From an uncultured Coriobacteriaceae bacterium (GTDB taxonomy: Bacteria; Actinomycetota; Coriobacteriia; Coriobacteriales; UMGS124), in NCBI GenBank assembly GCA_900539345.1, contig UQBS01000031.1, forward strand, positions 1 through 32,801: a stretch of DNA of 32,801 nt, read 5' to 3'. A model generated the notes under the pieces. The model ran no database searches. It saw only the letters and a program-made list of their open reading frames with translations, and was not told where the DNA came from. Both the position numbers and the translations under genes were made by a program. Below, in pieces: positions 18,351 to 27,052 of this stretch (positions are counted from its first letter, which is position 1; each line of letters opens with the position of its first letter).

Positions 18351-18660
18351 TTAGGCGACGGGCTCGGCGGCTGCGGCCTTCTGGCCGGCGATGCAGCCGT
18401 TGACCAGGCAGTCGGCCATGGAGCAGAAGCCCAGGACCACGCCACGGCGGGCCTTAACGTAGAGGGGGTCGCCGGTGGTCACGTCGTTGCCGGAGGCGCC
18501 CGCTCGGGGCACCCGTGCCCCCGGCGCTGCGTCCGCGCTTGCCTGCGCGGCGCCTGGGCGCACCGGCGCCCCGGCCGCGCGCGCATACCCCGCCGATGGT
18601 GAAACCGCGTGGGGGCACGGCTATGGCCCCGGGGTGGTGAGCCCTCACCATGGCCGGGGA
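18351..18660 (-). pseudogene. C-terminal remnant of a flavoprotein reductase
   Basis: The last ~45 codons read ASGNDVTTGDPLY, then VVLGFCSMADCLVNG and CIAGQKAAA before TAA at 18351. This is the kind of C-terminal block found in FAD-dependent reductases and dehydrogenases of the fumarate reductase superfamily. Upstream, a family-like GFTIGGV segment lies in a different reading frame (around 18590-18635), and a TAG interrupts the frame of the C-terminal block at 18621-18623. At least one frameshift has therefore broken the gene, and nothing of the FAD-binding N-terminus remains. The stretch 18480-18660 is markedly richer in G and C than its surroundings and is full of short palindromes (GGGGCAC-cc-GTGCCCC, GGTGAG-cc-CTCACC). 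A 70-aa reading from GTG at 18563 is possible but unlikely to be a functional protein. Confidence 0.6.
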
Positions 18661-18685
18661 ATGGACGTGTCTAGCTGGGGGTTTC

Positions 18686-20260
18686 TTAGATTGCAGCTCT
18701 AGAGGAAGCCTTTGGCCCGTGCCCGTGCCCGTGCTCGCGCTCCGCTGCCAGGGTGTTGCGCACCATCTCGATGACGTCGAGCAGCTCTTGCTGGGAGTGC
18801 ACGCCAAGCTTGCGATACACATTGGTGGTGTGAGTCTTTGCCGTCTCAAGCGAGATGCTGAGCTCGCTGGCTACAAACTGGCGATTGCGACCGCGGCCGA
18901 GCAGCATGCAGACGTCAAACTCGCGAGGCGACAAGGCATAGTCATCGCGGATTCGCTGCATGACCTGACGGTAGTCATCGACCTCTAGCGCATTCATAGG
19001 CGTCGCAACGCCAGGATGCACGTCGCCCCAGCCGAACTGGGGGCGCTCAAACAGCACGGCGACAAGCACGAGTAACATGAGAGCGATACCCGACACGAGG
19101 TGCTCCCCTGCCGAATCGATGCCAATGCAGAAAACGTCCCACGCGATGAGGCCCACCACGGAACCCAGCTGAACGGCCAAAAGGCCAGTCGGAACCGAAA
19201 CGGTCACCGCCACGTCGTGACGAAGCTGGCGAGATCCAAGCAGGGACCACAGCGTCATGAAGAAGAACTGGTAGCCCAGCGAATGCACGCCCCATCCCAT
19301 GTACCAGAAGATTTCATAGGGGAAGAGCACGTATGCCATGGCCATCAGCGGCAGCGAGACGCAAAGCACAAGCTGCCATGCATCGAGCTTGAGGGCAAAG
19401 GCTGCCAGGAACGTGAGTCCCGAGGCAAGAATCGTGCCGATGACAACACCAAAGCAAGAGATGCGGTACAGCTCCTGCGGCACAACCTCAAAGCCTGCGT
19501 TGATGAAACCGTTAGAAAGACCGAAAACGAAGGCAAGGCCGGCGAGCATGAGGAACGCCCGGTCATGTAAGAGAGTGGCAAGCGGTGTGCGAGGGGCTTC
19601 GGAGGGTGTCGCGGGACCAGGCGCAGCCGCAGAGACGGCATTCTTCTCTTCGTCCTCATAGGGCAGACCCATAGGGTGCGTCGCCGCGCGCTGACCCGCC
19701 CAGAAACCAACACCTGGGCACACGAAGCCCACCACCAGGGCAAACACAGCGGGCACGACGTTGCACACGAGAAACGCCACGCCGCCGAACAAAAGGGCGA
19801 TTGCATTGTGGAACAAAGCCGTGCGAACACCCAGGGCAGCCGTCTGCGAACACCACTGGCACAGGAGCAGTCCCTCCGTCAGACCCGTGAAGAGGCCCGA
19901 CACCAGCGCAACAGGCTCGACAAGCCCGGCAGGCAGGGGGAAATGCGCAATCAACAGCAAACCCGTGCCTATTCCCGCCAGACCGCACAGCATCGCCGCC
20001 AGGCGCACGCCCGTCATGAGGCGTGCCTGGTTTGTACGGGCACGGCATGCCAGCACAAGGACTACGCCCACAGCAAGCGCACCCATAATGACGTTGACAC
20101 CCCAGCGAGCGTTCGTCAACTCAATGGAATAGCCGCGAAGCGAAAACGGACCTCCCCAGTAGATGAGCCAGGTCCACAGATACATAGCTGCAAGGCCCGT
20201 AACGATACGGGTGTCACATGACAGCCGCTGCGTAAAGCTCTTCAATTTCCCCCCGACCAC
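18686..20260 (-). CDS. LuxR-family regulator with multi-pass membrane N-terminal domain, second copy
   Basis: 524 aa. About twelve membrane segments occupy residues 20-415, split by a charged Pro/Ala-rich cytoplasmic loop (GLPYEDEEKNAVSAAAPG). The C-terminal LuxR HTH starts near 443: LSPREFDVCMLLGRGRNRQFVASELS, then ETAKTHTTNVYRKLGVHSQQELL. A His/Gly-rich tail (EHGHGHG) ends the protein. GTG start at 20260 with AGAGGA 7 nt upstream, only 11 nt after the response-regulator stop, so it is in the same operon as the two-component system and TorD. It is directly followed by a decayed flavoprotein gene, suggesting an old regulator-reductase pair. Its present target may be the dms genes or a distant locus. 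Confidence 0.92.
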   Translation of the reverse strand: MVGGKLKSFTQRLSCDTRIVTGLAAMYLWTWLIYWGGPFSLRGYSIELTNARWGVNVIMGALAVGVVLVLACRARTNQARLMTGVRLAAMLCGLAGIGTGLLLIAHFPLPAGLVEPVALVSGLFTGLTEGLLLCQWCSQTAALGVRTALFHNAIALLFGGVAFLVCNVVPAVFALVVGFVCPGVGFWAGQRAATHPMGLPYEDEEKNAVSAAAPGPATPSEAPRTPLATLLHDRAFLMLAGLAFVFGLSNGFINAGFEVVPQELYRISCFGVVIGTILASGLTFLAAFALKLDAWQLVLCVSLPLMAMAYVLFPYEIFWYMGWGVHSLGYQFFFMTLWSLLGSRQLRHDVAVTVSVPTGLLAVQLGSVVGLIAWDVFCIGIDSAGEHLVSGIALMLLVLVAVLFERPQFGWGDVHPGVATPMNALEVDDYRQVMQRIRDDYALSPREFDVCMLLGRGRNRQFVASELSISLETAKTHTTNVYRKLGVHSQQELLDVIEMVRNTLAAEREHGHGHGPKASSRAAI

Positions 20261-20271
20261 TCACTATCCTC

Positions 20272-20970
20272 TTACAGCCTGTCGGCCAGTTTGTATCCAA
20301 CACGCCAGACAGTAATAAGATACCGAGGTTTGGACGGGTTGTCCTCAATTTTTTCGCGGATTTTTCGTGCAAATACCGTGATGCTACTCGGGTCAGCGGC
20401 ATCTTTGTCGCCCCAGACGTGCTCCATGATCTGATCGCGCGTGAAAACGCTTCCCGGTTCGCTCGCCAAAAGCTCAAGCAGTTCGACCTCGCGCGAGGAA
20501 AGAGCGACCTGCTTGTCCCGCAGGCGAACGTCGTACTTGCCGAAGAATATCTCAAGGTCTCCCACGCGATACGAAGCCGCGCTGCGCGGCTCCTGCGAGC
20601 TGGCCCGGCCGCGCTTGCGCAAACGCGCGTTCATGCGCAGAACGAACTCCTCGTTGTGGAACGGCTTCACCAGGTAATCATCGGCACCTGCCTTGAAGCC
20701 GATTGACTTGTCGACAATGTCGCCCTTCGCCGTGAGGAACATGATGGGGACACGGCGGCCCTCGCCGCGAATCATCTGACAAAGCTCGAACCCGTTGATG
20801 TCGGGGAGCATCACATCGAGAATAAGCAGGTCAGGACGCTCGCGGCGCAGCATATCAAGGCCATCGACGCCATTGTCGGCGCAACAAAACTCATAGCCCT
20901 GCCTCTCCACCAGCTGGCCGATGAGCAGGCGCATGCTCTCGTCGTCGTCAATCAACATCACTTTGGCCAT
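20272..20970 (-). CDS. OmpR/PhoB-type response regulator
   Basis: 232 aa. Receiver domain with the acidic pocket IDDDE (residues 7-11), phospho-acceptor Asp52 in LILDVMLPDINGFEL, LTAK switch Thr and YLVKPF Lys. A winged-helix DNA-binding domain follows (YRVGDLEIFF, LSSREVELLELL, VFTRDQIMEHVWG, ITVFARKIREKI, ITVWRVGYKL). The start at 20970 has AAAGGTGG 7 nt upstream; the longer in-frame reading to 21231 runs antiparallel within the kinase coding region and is rejected. It lies 40 nt after the sensor kinase and is its likely partner; probable control of the dmsAB transcript is inference. Confidence 0.95.
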   Translation of the reverse strand: MAKVMLIDDDESMRLLIGQLVERQGYEFCCADNGVDGLDMLRRERPDLLILDVMLPDINGFELCQMIRGEGRRVPIMFLTAKGDIVDKSIGFKAGADDYLVKPFHNEEFVLRMNARLRKRGRASSQEPRSAASYRVGDLEIFFGKYDVRLRDKQVALSSREVELLELLASEPGSVFTRDQIMEHVWGDKDAADPSSITVFARKIREKIEDNPSKPRYLITVWRVGYKLADRL

Positions 20971-21010
20971 ACAAGCCACCTTTCGCCGAACCTCACACCC
21001 GTACGCTCCA

Positions 21011-22990
21011 TCATAACGAATTCGCCGCGGGGCCGCCCTCGGGCAAGCGGACGGTAAACGTGCTGCCCTGTCCCGGCGCGCTTTCGAGTTCGACCGTGCC
21101 CCCAAGCATCGCAACGAGGTCCTTGACAAGCGACAGCCCCAATCCGCTGCCTCCATAGCGGCGCACAGTGGACATATTCTCCTGCGTGAAACGCTCGAAG
21201 ACAAGGCGCTGCTTGTCCGCAGGGATGCCAATGCCCGTGTCGGTCACGTCGATACGCACGGTGCCGCCAGAGGCGCCCGGCTCATCAACCGCCGCAACAG
21301 ACCTCTCTACGGCATTGGCCGACTCCCCAGGCTCATATGCTACGTTCACCTCGACCCGACCGCCCTCAGGTGTGAACTTGATTGCGTTGCTCACCAGGTT
21401 CACGAGAATGCGGCGCACCTTTTCCCAATCGCTCTCGATGAGCGGTACGTCGGGCGCAACACTCGTGGCAAACGCGACGCCGCGCTTGAGCGCAACCGAC
21501 TCGTTGGAGGTCTCAACCATGCCCACAATGTCGTTGAGGTCGACAAGCTCCAGGTTGAGGCGCTCTGAGCCCGCCTGGATACGAGCCGTCTCGAGCACGT
21601 TATTCACCATTTCGAGAAGAATACTGCCGTTCTTTTCGACCTCTTCCACCTGCCGCAATGCAGCGGTTTCACTGGGATCGATGCTCTGCGCAAGCAGCTC
21701 GGTGAAGGCGAGAATGGACGTGAGCGGCGTGCGCAACTCGTGGCTCACGATAGCAAGGAAGTCAGACTTGTACTGGTTCTCCCGCTTAAGTCGTTCGTTA
21801 ACCTCTTCCACATGCGCACGCTGCCGCTCGAGCTCAGCGTTGGTCGCACGCAGCTGCTCGGTACGATCAACAACCTGCGACTCAAGGCTACCGTACAAGC
21901 TGCTGAGACGACGCGACATCTCGTCGAACTGCGTAAAGAGCGCATCGACCTCGCGTGAAGCATAGGGATTTGAGGGGCGCTGCGGGGAAATAATCGGGGC
22001 ACTGCGAACGAATTCTGCACGCAGGGAGGATTCGCACGGCCCATCCACACCAGGCGCGCCATCTACAGCAACCTGTGCATCCGAAGACGCGCTGGACAGA
22101 AGGCCTGACGACCACGCACTGGCTAACGATACGCCGGCTGCCCCATCGCGCCTGCCCTCAGCCTGCTCGCCCAGCCAAGCAAGCGACGCATTGAGCTCGG
22201 TCAAAGGCGTCGTTATCAATCGGCCCAGCACGTGAAAGATGACAAGGGCCACACCCACCATGAGCAGGACAAAGAGGGCCGCGTTCGCCGCCACTGCCGC
22301 GAGCATATTGGAGAAATAGAGCTCGGTAGGCACAATGACGCTCACAGCGCCTGCGATGTCGCCGATGTGTGCGCCCTCCTTGGGGTAGCCGGTGACGTCA
22401 ATCTCACCCTTGGGCGTGCCATGGCACTCCATGCATTCGGAGTCGTACACCATGGAGCGCACATAGCGAAACACGGAGCCACCCGCATCGCTGCCAAAGC
22501 CATAGACCTCCTCCTGGGCCATTTCAGTTGGCCGAGAAGCCGCATTAGCATAGAAGCCCTCGAGGGCAGCTCGCTCGTAATCATCGGGCGCGTTATAGAA
22601 GTTTCGCGGGTTAAGGTTCGTAAACCTCATAGAGTAATCGGACCCTCGGCTGAAGAGCGCCGCGACCGCCTTGCCAGCAATGGCGCAGTGCAACCTTTTG
22701 AAGTCGTATTCACCCTGCGAGGTATGGTTGATGGTGTATTGGTTGATAGAGATGAAGTCCCAGACCGCATCCATCTCGCTCACAAGCATGCGCGACTGCT
22801 CGAGCATCTCCGCCTCGACACGCGAACGCTGGTCTGCGTAGGTGAAGGCGATGAACGCGACGGAGAATAGAAGCAGCACGCCGCTGAGCAGGCCGATTAT
22901 CTTCGTGCGCAGGCAAACACGCGTTGGCTCGCCACTTCGAGACTCCCTGCGTGCATGCTTCCCGATGACTCTGGGACCTCCGCCTCTCAT
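21011..22990 (-). CDS. Membrane sensor histidine kinase with extracytoplasmic haem-type (DUF3365/Tll0287-like) domain
   Basis: About 659 aa. Transmembrane segment 1 spans about 31-51 and segment 2 about 232-256. Between them is an extracytoplasmic domain ending with SMVYDSECMECHGTPKG, a c-type haem attachment motif CxxCH at 186-190, in the pattern of DUF3365/Tll0287-like sensors. A HAMP-like segment (RLITTPLTELNASL) is followed by about 80 low-complexity residues, a coiled coil (340-410), HisKA with phospho-acceptor His417 in SHELRTP, and an ATPase domain (N box NLVSNAIKF 531-539, DTGIGIP 584-590, GGSGLGLSL 613-621). It overlaps the TorD stop (TGATG), so the two are translationally coupled; a GTG one codon earlier is equally possible. 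It probably senses redox state or a haem ligand and drives the adjacent response regulator. Confidence 0.92.
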   Translation of the reverse strand: MRGGGPRVIGKHARRESRSGEPTRVCLRTKIIGLLSGVLLLFSVAFIAFTYADQRSRVEAEMLEQSRMLVSEMDAVWDFISINQYTINHTSQGEYDFKRLHCAIAGKAVAALFSRGSDYSMRFTNLNPRNFYNAPDDYERAALEGFYANAASRPTEMAQEEVYGFGSDAGGSVFRYVRSMVYDSECMECHGTPKGEIDVTGYPKEGAHIGDIAGAVSVIVPTELYFSNMLAAVAANAALFVLLMVGVALVIFHVLGRLITTPLTELNASLAWLGEQAEGRRDGAAGVSLASAWSSGLLSSASSDAQVAVDGAPGVDGPCESSLRAEFVRSAPIISPQRPSNPYASREVDALFTQFDEMSRRLSSLYGSLESQVVDRTEQLRATNAELERQRAHVEEVNERLKRENQYKSDFLAIVSHELRTPLTSILAFTELLAQSIDPSETAALRQVEEVEKNGSILLEMVNNVLETARIQAGSERLNLELVDLNDIVGMVETSNESVALKRGVAFATSVAPDVPLIESDWEKVRRILVNLVSNAIKFTPEGGRVEVNVAYEPGESANAVERSVAAVDEPGASGGTVRIDVTDTGIGIPADKQRLVFERFTQENMSTVRRYGGSGLGLSLVKDLVAMLGGTVELESAPGQGSTFTVRLPEGGPAANSL

Positions 22991-23658
22991 CACTTGCTCG
23001 CAGTCACTTCCAACTCGGCGGCAAGGGCCTCAAGCGTACCCGTCGCAATGCCGCAGACAGCACGGAAGTAGGCGCCATGGTCGCGCTCGGCGATACGGGC
23101 CAGGCAGTCGGGCCCGAAGGCGAGGAGATGCTCTGCCAAAAACTCGCGCAGCAGCGGCAACGCCGCCTCGTCGCCTTCTGCCGCAGCATGCAGCAGGTGA
23201 GCGACAAACGAGAACTCAAGGCCGATGTGATCGTCAGGCTCATTGGCCGCACGCTCAAACACAAGGCCGCCGCGCTTGTACATTGCGCGAACTTCCAGCG
23301 TCTGCGGGCCAAAGAGGGTCTCGTCCTCACTGCGCCACACGCTCTCGTAAGGACTCGCCTTGGAGGAGCCCGTCATGAAGAAAAGGTACGTGCGATCGAG
23401 GTGCACCTGATGCATGAAATCCGCAAAGGCCTCCGGGCTTTGGGCCGCGCCATCGAACAGCTCAACCAAGGCGCGCGACGCATCCGGCGCAACCTGGGTA
23501 AACGGGGCCTCGCTGAACATGGCACGGTCCTGCACCATGCCGCGCATGGTCTCCTCAGCGGGGTCGGCATAGAGCGCCCATGAGCAAAACGCGCAAAGAG
23601 CCTGATACGCCTGAAGCGTCTCCGTCGTGATCGAGTCGTTGGTCAGAGCACCGGACAT
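22990..23658 (-). CDS. TorD/DmsD-family molybdoenzyme maturation chaperone
   Basis: 222 aa, all-helical, cytoplasmic. Family landmarks: the LFFMTGSSKASPYESVW block and the EPDDHIGLEFSFVAHLL block, corresponding to the conserved (Y/S)PYxSVY and EPxDHLxxxLxFM motifs. Such chaperones bind the Tat signal of a molybdoenzyme and hold it until the cofactor is inserted; the client here is almost certainly the DmsA-like protein at 24416-27052. ATG at 23658 with GAGGGGG 6 nt upstream. It lies 127 nt after the DmsB-like gene, beyond a terminator-like hairpin, and overlaps the sensor kinase start. Confidence 0.92.
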   Translation of the reverse strand: MSGALTNDSITTETLQAYQALCAFCSWALYADPAEETMRGMVQDRAMFSEAPFTQVAPDASRALVELFDGAAQSPEAFADFMHQVHLDRTYLFFMTGSSKASPYESVWRSEDETLFGPQTLEVRAMYKRGGLVFERAANEPDDHIGLEFSFVAHLLHAAAEGDEAALPLLREFLAEHLLAFGPDCLARIAERDHGAYFRAVCGIATGTLEALAAELEVTASK

Positions 23659-23692
23659 AGGGACCCCCTCGTTTGGTTACAAGAAAAGAATA

Positions 23693-23725
23693 GCGCGCGA
23701 GCCCGCGAAAAGCGAACCCGCGCGC
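23693..23725 (-). terminator. Hairpin between the dmsB-like and torD-like genes
   Basis: A 14-bp stem (23693-23706 with 23712-23725; three G-U pairs in the minus-strand RNA) with a short loop is followed by the T-rich TATTCTTTTCTT. It has the form of an intrinsic terminator 60 nt beyond the dmsB-like stop and 34 nt before the TorD start. It may attenuate rather than stop transcription, giving more reductase than chaperone and regulators. Confidence 0.65.
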
Positions 23726-23785
23726 ATAATTGCACCGCTTATGAGCGATACGTCAAGCAAAAAGATGCTGGCAGAGGCCGCAGTC

Positions 23786-24403
23786 TTACGCCGTGTGGCT
23801 CACCTCGAGCGGGTTGCGCAGCGTGCCGCCCTTGGCCGCATCGCGGTGCGGGTTGAACACCACGTTCGGACCGGTGGCATCGGAAAGGTCGCCCAGGACG
23901 CAGGTGTCGCCGTGGGCGGCACGCAGCTCGTCGATGGGACCAAACTCGATGGCGCGCACGGGGCATGCCTTGACGCATACAGGGTCGGGCGTGCCGTTCT
24001 CGGTCTCGCTCGTACACATGGTGCACTTGTGAGCCTTACCGTCGGAGGCAAGCTGCACGGGGTGGCCGAAGGGACACACCTTCTCGCAGGTCATGCAGCC
24101 GATGCAGACTTCCTTGTCGTTGTCGACAATGCCGGTCTCGGGATCCTTCTGCATGGCGCCGGTGGGACAGTTCTTGACGCATGCGGGATCGTCGCACTGA
24201 CCGCAGGTCATGGAAACGTAGTAGGTAAAAGCCGTGGAAGAGAACGCGCCGTTGCCGTCCTGAGTCCACTCGCCACCGCCGAACTCATAGACCTTGCGGA
24301 ACTTCTCGGGGACCTCGAGGTCATTGCGATCGAAGCATGCCGTCATGCAGGCCTTGCAGCCAGTGCAGATGTCAGTGTTTACATAGAAACCGTACTGAGC
24401 CAT
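23786..24403 (-). CDS. DmsB-like four-cluster ferredoxin subunit
   Basis: 205 aa. It transfers electrons to the molybdenum subunit through four [4Fe-4S] clusters. The Cys groups are all visible: CTGCKACMTAC, CGQCDDPACVKNCP, CIGCMTCEKVCP and the split CTMC...CVKACP pattern of DmsB/NrfC-type proteins. No signal peptide, as expected for a partner co-exported by the Tat pathway with the catalytic subunit. The ATG at 24403 has GGGAGG 7 nt upstream and follows the dmsA-like stop by 12 nt. The usual third subunit (DmsC or NrfD membrane anchor) is not encoded next to it, so the quinol or other donor is unclear. Confidence 0.95.
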   Translation of the reverse strand: MAQYGFYVNTDICTGCKACMTACFDRNDLEVPEKFRKVYEFGGGEWTQDGNGAFSSTAFTYYVSMTCGQCDDPACVKNCPTGAMQKDPETGIVDNDKEVCIGCMTCEKVCPFGHPVQLASDGKAHKCTMCTSETENGTPDPVCVKACPVRAIEFGPIDELRAAHGDTCVLGDLSDATGPNVVFNPHRDAAKGGTLRNPLEVSHTA

Positions 24404-24415
24404 GGTCGTCCTCCC

Positions 24416-27052
24416 TTAGGCCTTCTCGATCTTGCAGAGGTTGGAGTGCACGCCGTTGCCCTTGGAGATGGGCGTGGGGCGCACGCTGGTGAGCACCGAG
24501 ATGCAGCCGCCCAAATCGAGCGTGTCGGGGTTGCCGATGGACTCGGGGTCGCGCGTCTCGGGCTCGTACCAGCCACCCTGCGGGATCGAAACCACGCCGG
24601 GCATGATGCGGTTGGTCACCTTGGCGGTGAGCTTGGAGCGGCCGCGCTCCGTGGACACGATGACCTCGTCATCCTGAGCGATGCCCAGGTTGGCGGCGTC
24701 AAGGTCGTTGATCCAGCACTGCTGGGGAGCAACGGAGTTCATCCATGCCACGTTGCCGTACGAAGAGTGCGTACGGGTCTTGCCATGGTGGCCGATGAGC
24801 TGGAAGGGGTACTCGGCACGCAGCGGGTCGGTGTAGCCCTCGAAGTGATCGTAGTGGATGGGCAGAGCGGTGATCTGGTCACGGCCGTCATCGGGGATGT
24901 AGCCGGCGCCCGTGAGGTCCCACTGCTTCGAGATGTTGTAGGCCTGTTTGGAGAAGACCTCGTACTTGCCCGAAGGCGTCCACATCTCGTCGTCGGTGGG
25001 AATATAGGGCTCATGCTCATCGCAGCGCTTGTACAGGCCGCCGCGCTTGAACTCCTCGAAGGTGTCGGGCAGCAGATCTTCGCCGGCCTCGATGCCCTTG
25101 TCGTAGCACCACTCGAGCCAGTCAATCTGCGTGCGACCCTCGGTGAACTCGTCCTTCACGCCGAGCTCCTCAGAGAGCAGCGTGCAGATCTCGTACACGG
25201 GCTTGGACTCGAAGAGGGGCTCGATGGCCGCGGTCTCGCACAGCACGAAGCCGGTCCAGCCGCCGCCGCCAGAGGTGATGTCATCCTCCTCGAAGGGCGT
25301 GGTACCGGGCAGGATGATGTCGGAGGCAAGAGCGGTGGGCGTGAGGTACGGGTCGACCGTGACCACCATGCGCAGGCCCGAATCCTCTTCGTCGGGAAGG
25401 TTGTAGATGCGCAGCATGTCGTTGATGTCGCCGTGCTGGCCAACCATGACGTTGGAGCCGTAGTTCCAGATGAACTTAATGGGAGCATTCAGCTTCAGCG
25501 TGCCGGGCTCCTCGGCGTACTTGAGGTTGCCGTCAACATAGTGACGCACGCCCCACGTGGTGTCGTCCATCGACTTGTAGTCCTCGATGGCCTGATACCA
25601 GTCGAAGAAGGAGATGCAGGGCTCAACGGTGTTCTGGTCGCCCAGAGTGGGGATGGAGGTCTTCACCTTGAACGAAGCGCCTCCCGTGCTCTCGCGGGCA
25701 CCCGTGCCGCCGCCGGAGATGCCGACGTTTTGGGTGATGGCAGCAATCATGGCGATGGCGCGAGCAAGGTTACCGCCGTTGCTGTTGCGCTGCGGACCCC
25801 AGCCCTGGATGGTAGCCGTGGGGCCATCGAGGTACATATCGGCCAGAGCGCGAATGGTGTCGGCGGGCACGCCGGTAATCTCAGCAGCCCACTCGGGGGT
25901 CTTCTCGCCCGTGCCCTCGTAGGCACCGGTGCCCATGAGGTAGGCCTCGTAGGACATGTCCTCGTCCACCGTGATGGAGCCGGACTTGTCGTAGCCGAAG
26001 TAATCGTCGCTCGTAGGCTCGCAGGCCTTGACGTCCTCAGCGAAGGTGTCGGAGTAGAAGCCAAGGAACTTCTCGCGAATGAAGCCCTCGTCAAGCTTGC
26101 CCTCGGTGAAGAGGTAGTGAATCATGCCGGCAACCAGGGCGTCGTCGGTGCCGGGGCGGATGGCAATCCACTGCGTGGCAAGGCCGACGGCCGTGTCGGA
26201 CAGGTGCGGGTCGACAACGACGATGTTGGCGTCGGGGTTCTGCAGCTTTACCTGCGTGAGGAGGAACCACATGGCCGAACCGGACATGCGCGTGTTGGCG
26301 GGGTTGTTGCCGAACAGCACGATGTTCTTGGAGTTGACAAGGTCGGTAACCTCGTTGTTGGACCAAGCGTCACCGTTGAACAGCGGCAGCTCCCACGAAA
26401 TCTGGCCCGTGGAGTAGTCGCAGTAATGACGCAGGTAGCCGCCCCAGCAGTTCATAAGGCGGGAGAAGGCAGTGCTGTCAGGACCCCAGGACTTGGAGAC
26501 GGCGCCACCGATGACACCGGTGCCGTACTGGATGTAGAAGGCATCGTTGCCGTACTGCTCCTTGATCTCCTTCATGGAGTCGGCAATCGTCTTGATGGCC
26601 TCTTCCCAGGAAATCTCCTCGTAGATGCCCTCGCCGCGCTTCGTGCCCTCAACGCGCTTGAGCGGGCGCTGCACGCGGGTCTCGTTGTAGATGCGCTGGC
26701 GCGAGGTACGGCCGCGCACGCAGGAACGCAGCTGGGCGATCTTGCCGGGGCCGAACTCGTCGGAGCCCTCGCAGTCGGTGCTGATGCGAACGACCGTGCC
26801 GTCCTTGACGTAGGCCTTCAGCGGGCAGCGGCTGCCGCAGTTCACGTGGCAGGCGCCCCAGGTCACAGTGTCAAAATCAAGCTTCGAAGCCTCGTCGGCG
26901 GCGCCGCACGCCATGATTGCGCCCTCTACCGCCTCTTCCTGCGCCTGGGCAACAGGGGCAGACGACAAAGCGACGCCCGCTCCCACGAGGCCCGACATGG
27001 CGAGGAACGACCTGCGGCTGATGCCGACGTTCGGCGACATGCTCTTCTGCAT
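24416..27052 (-). CDS. DmsA-like Tat-exported molybdopterin oxidoreductase, catalytic subunit
   Basis: 878 aa. Twin-arginine signal SRRSFLAMSG (Arg13-Arg14) with cleavage near AQAQE. An N-terminal [4Fe-4S] site has Cys68, Cys72, Cys76 and Cys111 (CHVNCGSRC ... RSC). Molybdopterin domains follow; the predicted molybdenum ligand is Ser214 in DYSTGQISW, as in DMSO reductase-type enzymes. Further landmarks are FGNNPANTRMSG, DPHLSDTA, IRPGTDDAL, QGWGPQRNSNGG and the C-terminal dinucleotide-binding segment NDLDAANLGIAQDDEV. It reduces an S- or N-oxide or another organic acceptor outside the membrane; the precise substrate cannot be read from sequence. The ATG at 27052 has AAGGA 6 nt upstream; an upstream reading to 27352 contains no domain. 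First gene of the dmsA-dmsB unit. Confidence 0.95.
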   Translation of the reverse strand: MQKSMSPNVGISRRSFLAMSGLVGAGVALSSAPVAQAQEEAVEGAIMACGAADEASKLDFDTVTWGACHVNCGSRCPLKAYVKDGTVVRISTDCEGSDEFGPGKIAQLRSCVRGRTSRQRIYNETRVQRPLKRVEGTKRGEGIYEEISWEEAIKTIADSMKEIKEQYGNDAFYIQYGTGVIGGAVSKSWGPDSTAFSRLMNCWGGYLRHYCDYSTGQISWELPLFNGDAWSNNEVTDLVNSKNIVLFGNNPANTRMSGSAMWFLLTQVKLQNPDANIVVVDPHLSDTAVGLATQWIAIRPGTDDALVAGMIHYLFTEGKLDEGFIREKFLGFYSDTFAEDVKACEPTSDDYFGYDKSGSITVDEDMSYEAYLMGTGAYEGTGEKTPEWAAEITGVPADTIRALADMYLDGPTATIQGWGPQRNSNGGNLARAIAMIAAITQNVGISGGGTGARESTGGASFKVKTSIPTLGDQNTVEPCISFFDWYQAIEDYKSMDDTTWGVRHYVDGNLKYAEEPGTLKLNAPIKFIWNYGSNVMVGQHGDINDMLRIYNLPDEEDSGLRMVVTVDPYLTPTALASDIILPGTTPFEEDDITSGGGGWTGFVLCETAAIEPLFESKPVYEICTLLSEELGVKDEFTEGRTQIDWLEWCYDKGIEAGEDLLPDTFEEFKRGGLYKRCDEHEPYIPTDDEMWTPSGKYEVFSKQAYNISKQWDLTGAGYIPDDGRDQITALPIHYDHFEGYTDPLRAEYPFQLIGHHGKTRTHSSYGNVAWMNSVAPQQCWINDLDAANLGIAQDDEVIVSTERGRSKLTAKVTNRIMPGVVSIPQGGWYEPETRDPESIGNPDTLDLGGCISVLTSVRPTPISKGNGVHSNLCKIEKA

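Noticed and set aside
18351..18563. A stand-alone 70-aa protein
   Set aside because: Its last ~45 codons match a flavoprotein C-terminus and the rest is frameshifted GC-rich sequence, so a gene remnant is the better reading.
20971..21231. N-terminal extension of the response regulator
   Set aside because: It lies within the kinase coding region, has no domain, and the ATG at 20970 has a good ribosome site directly before the receiver fold.
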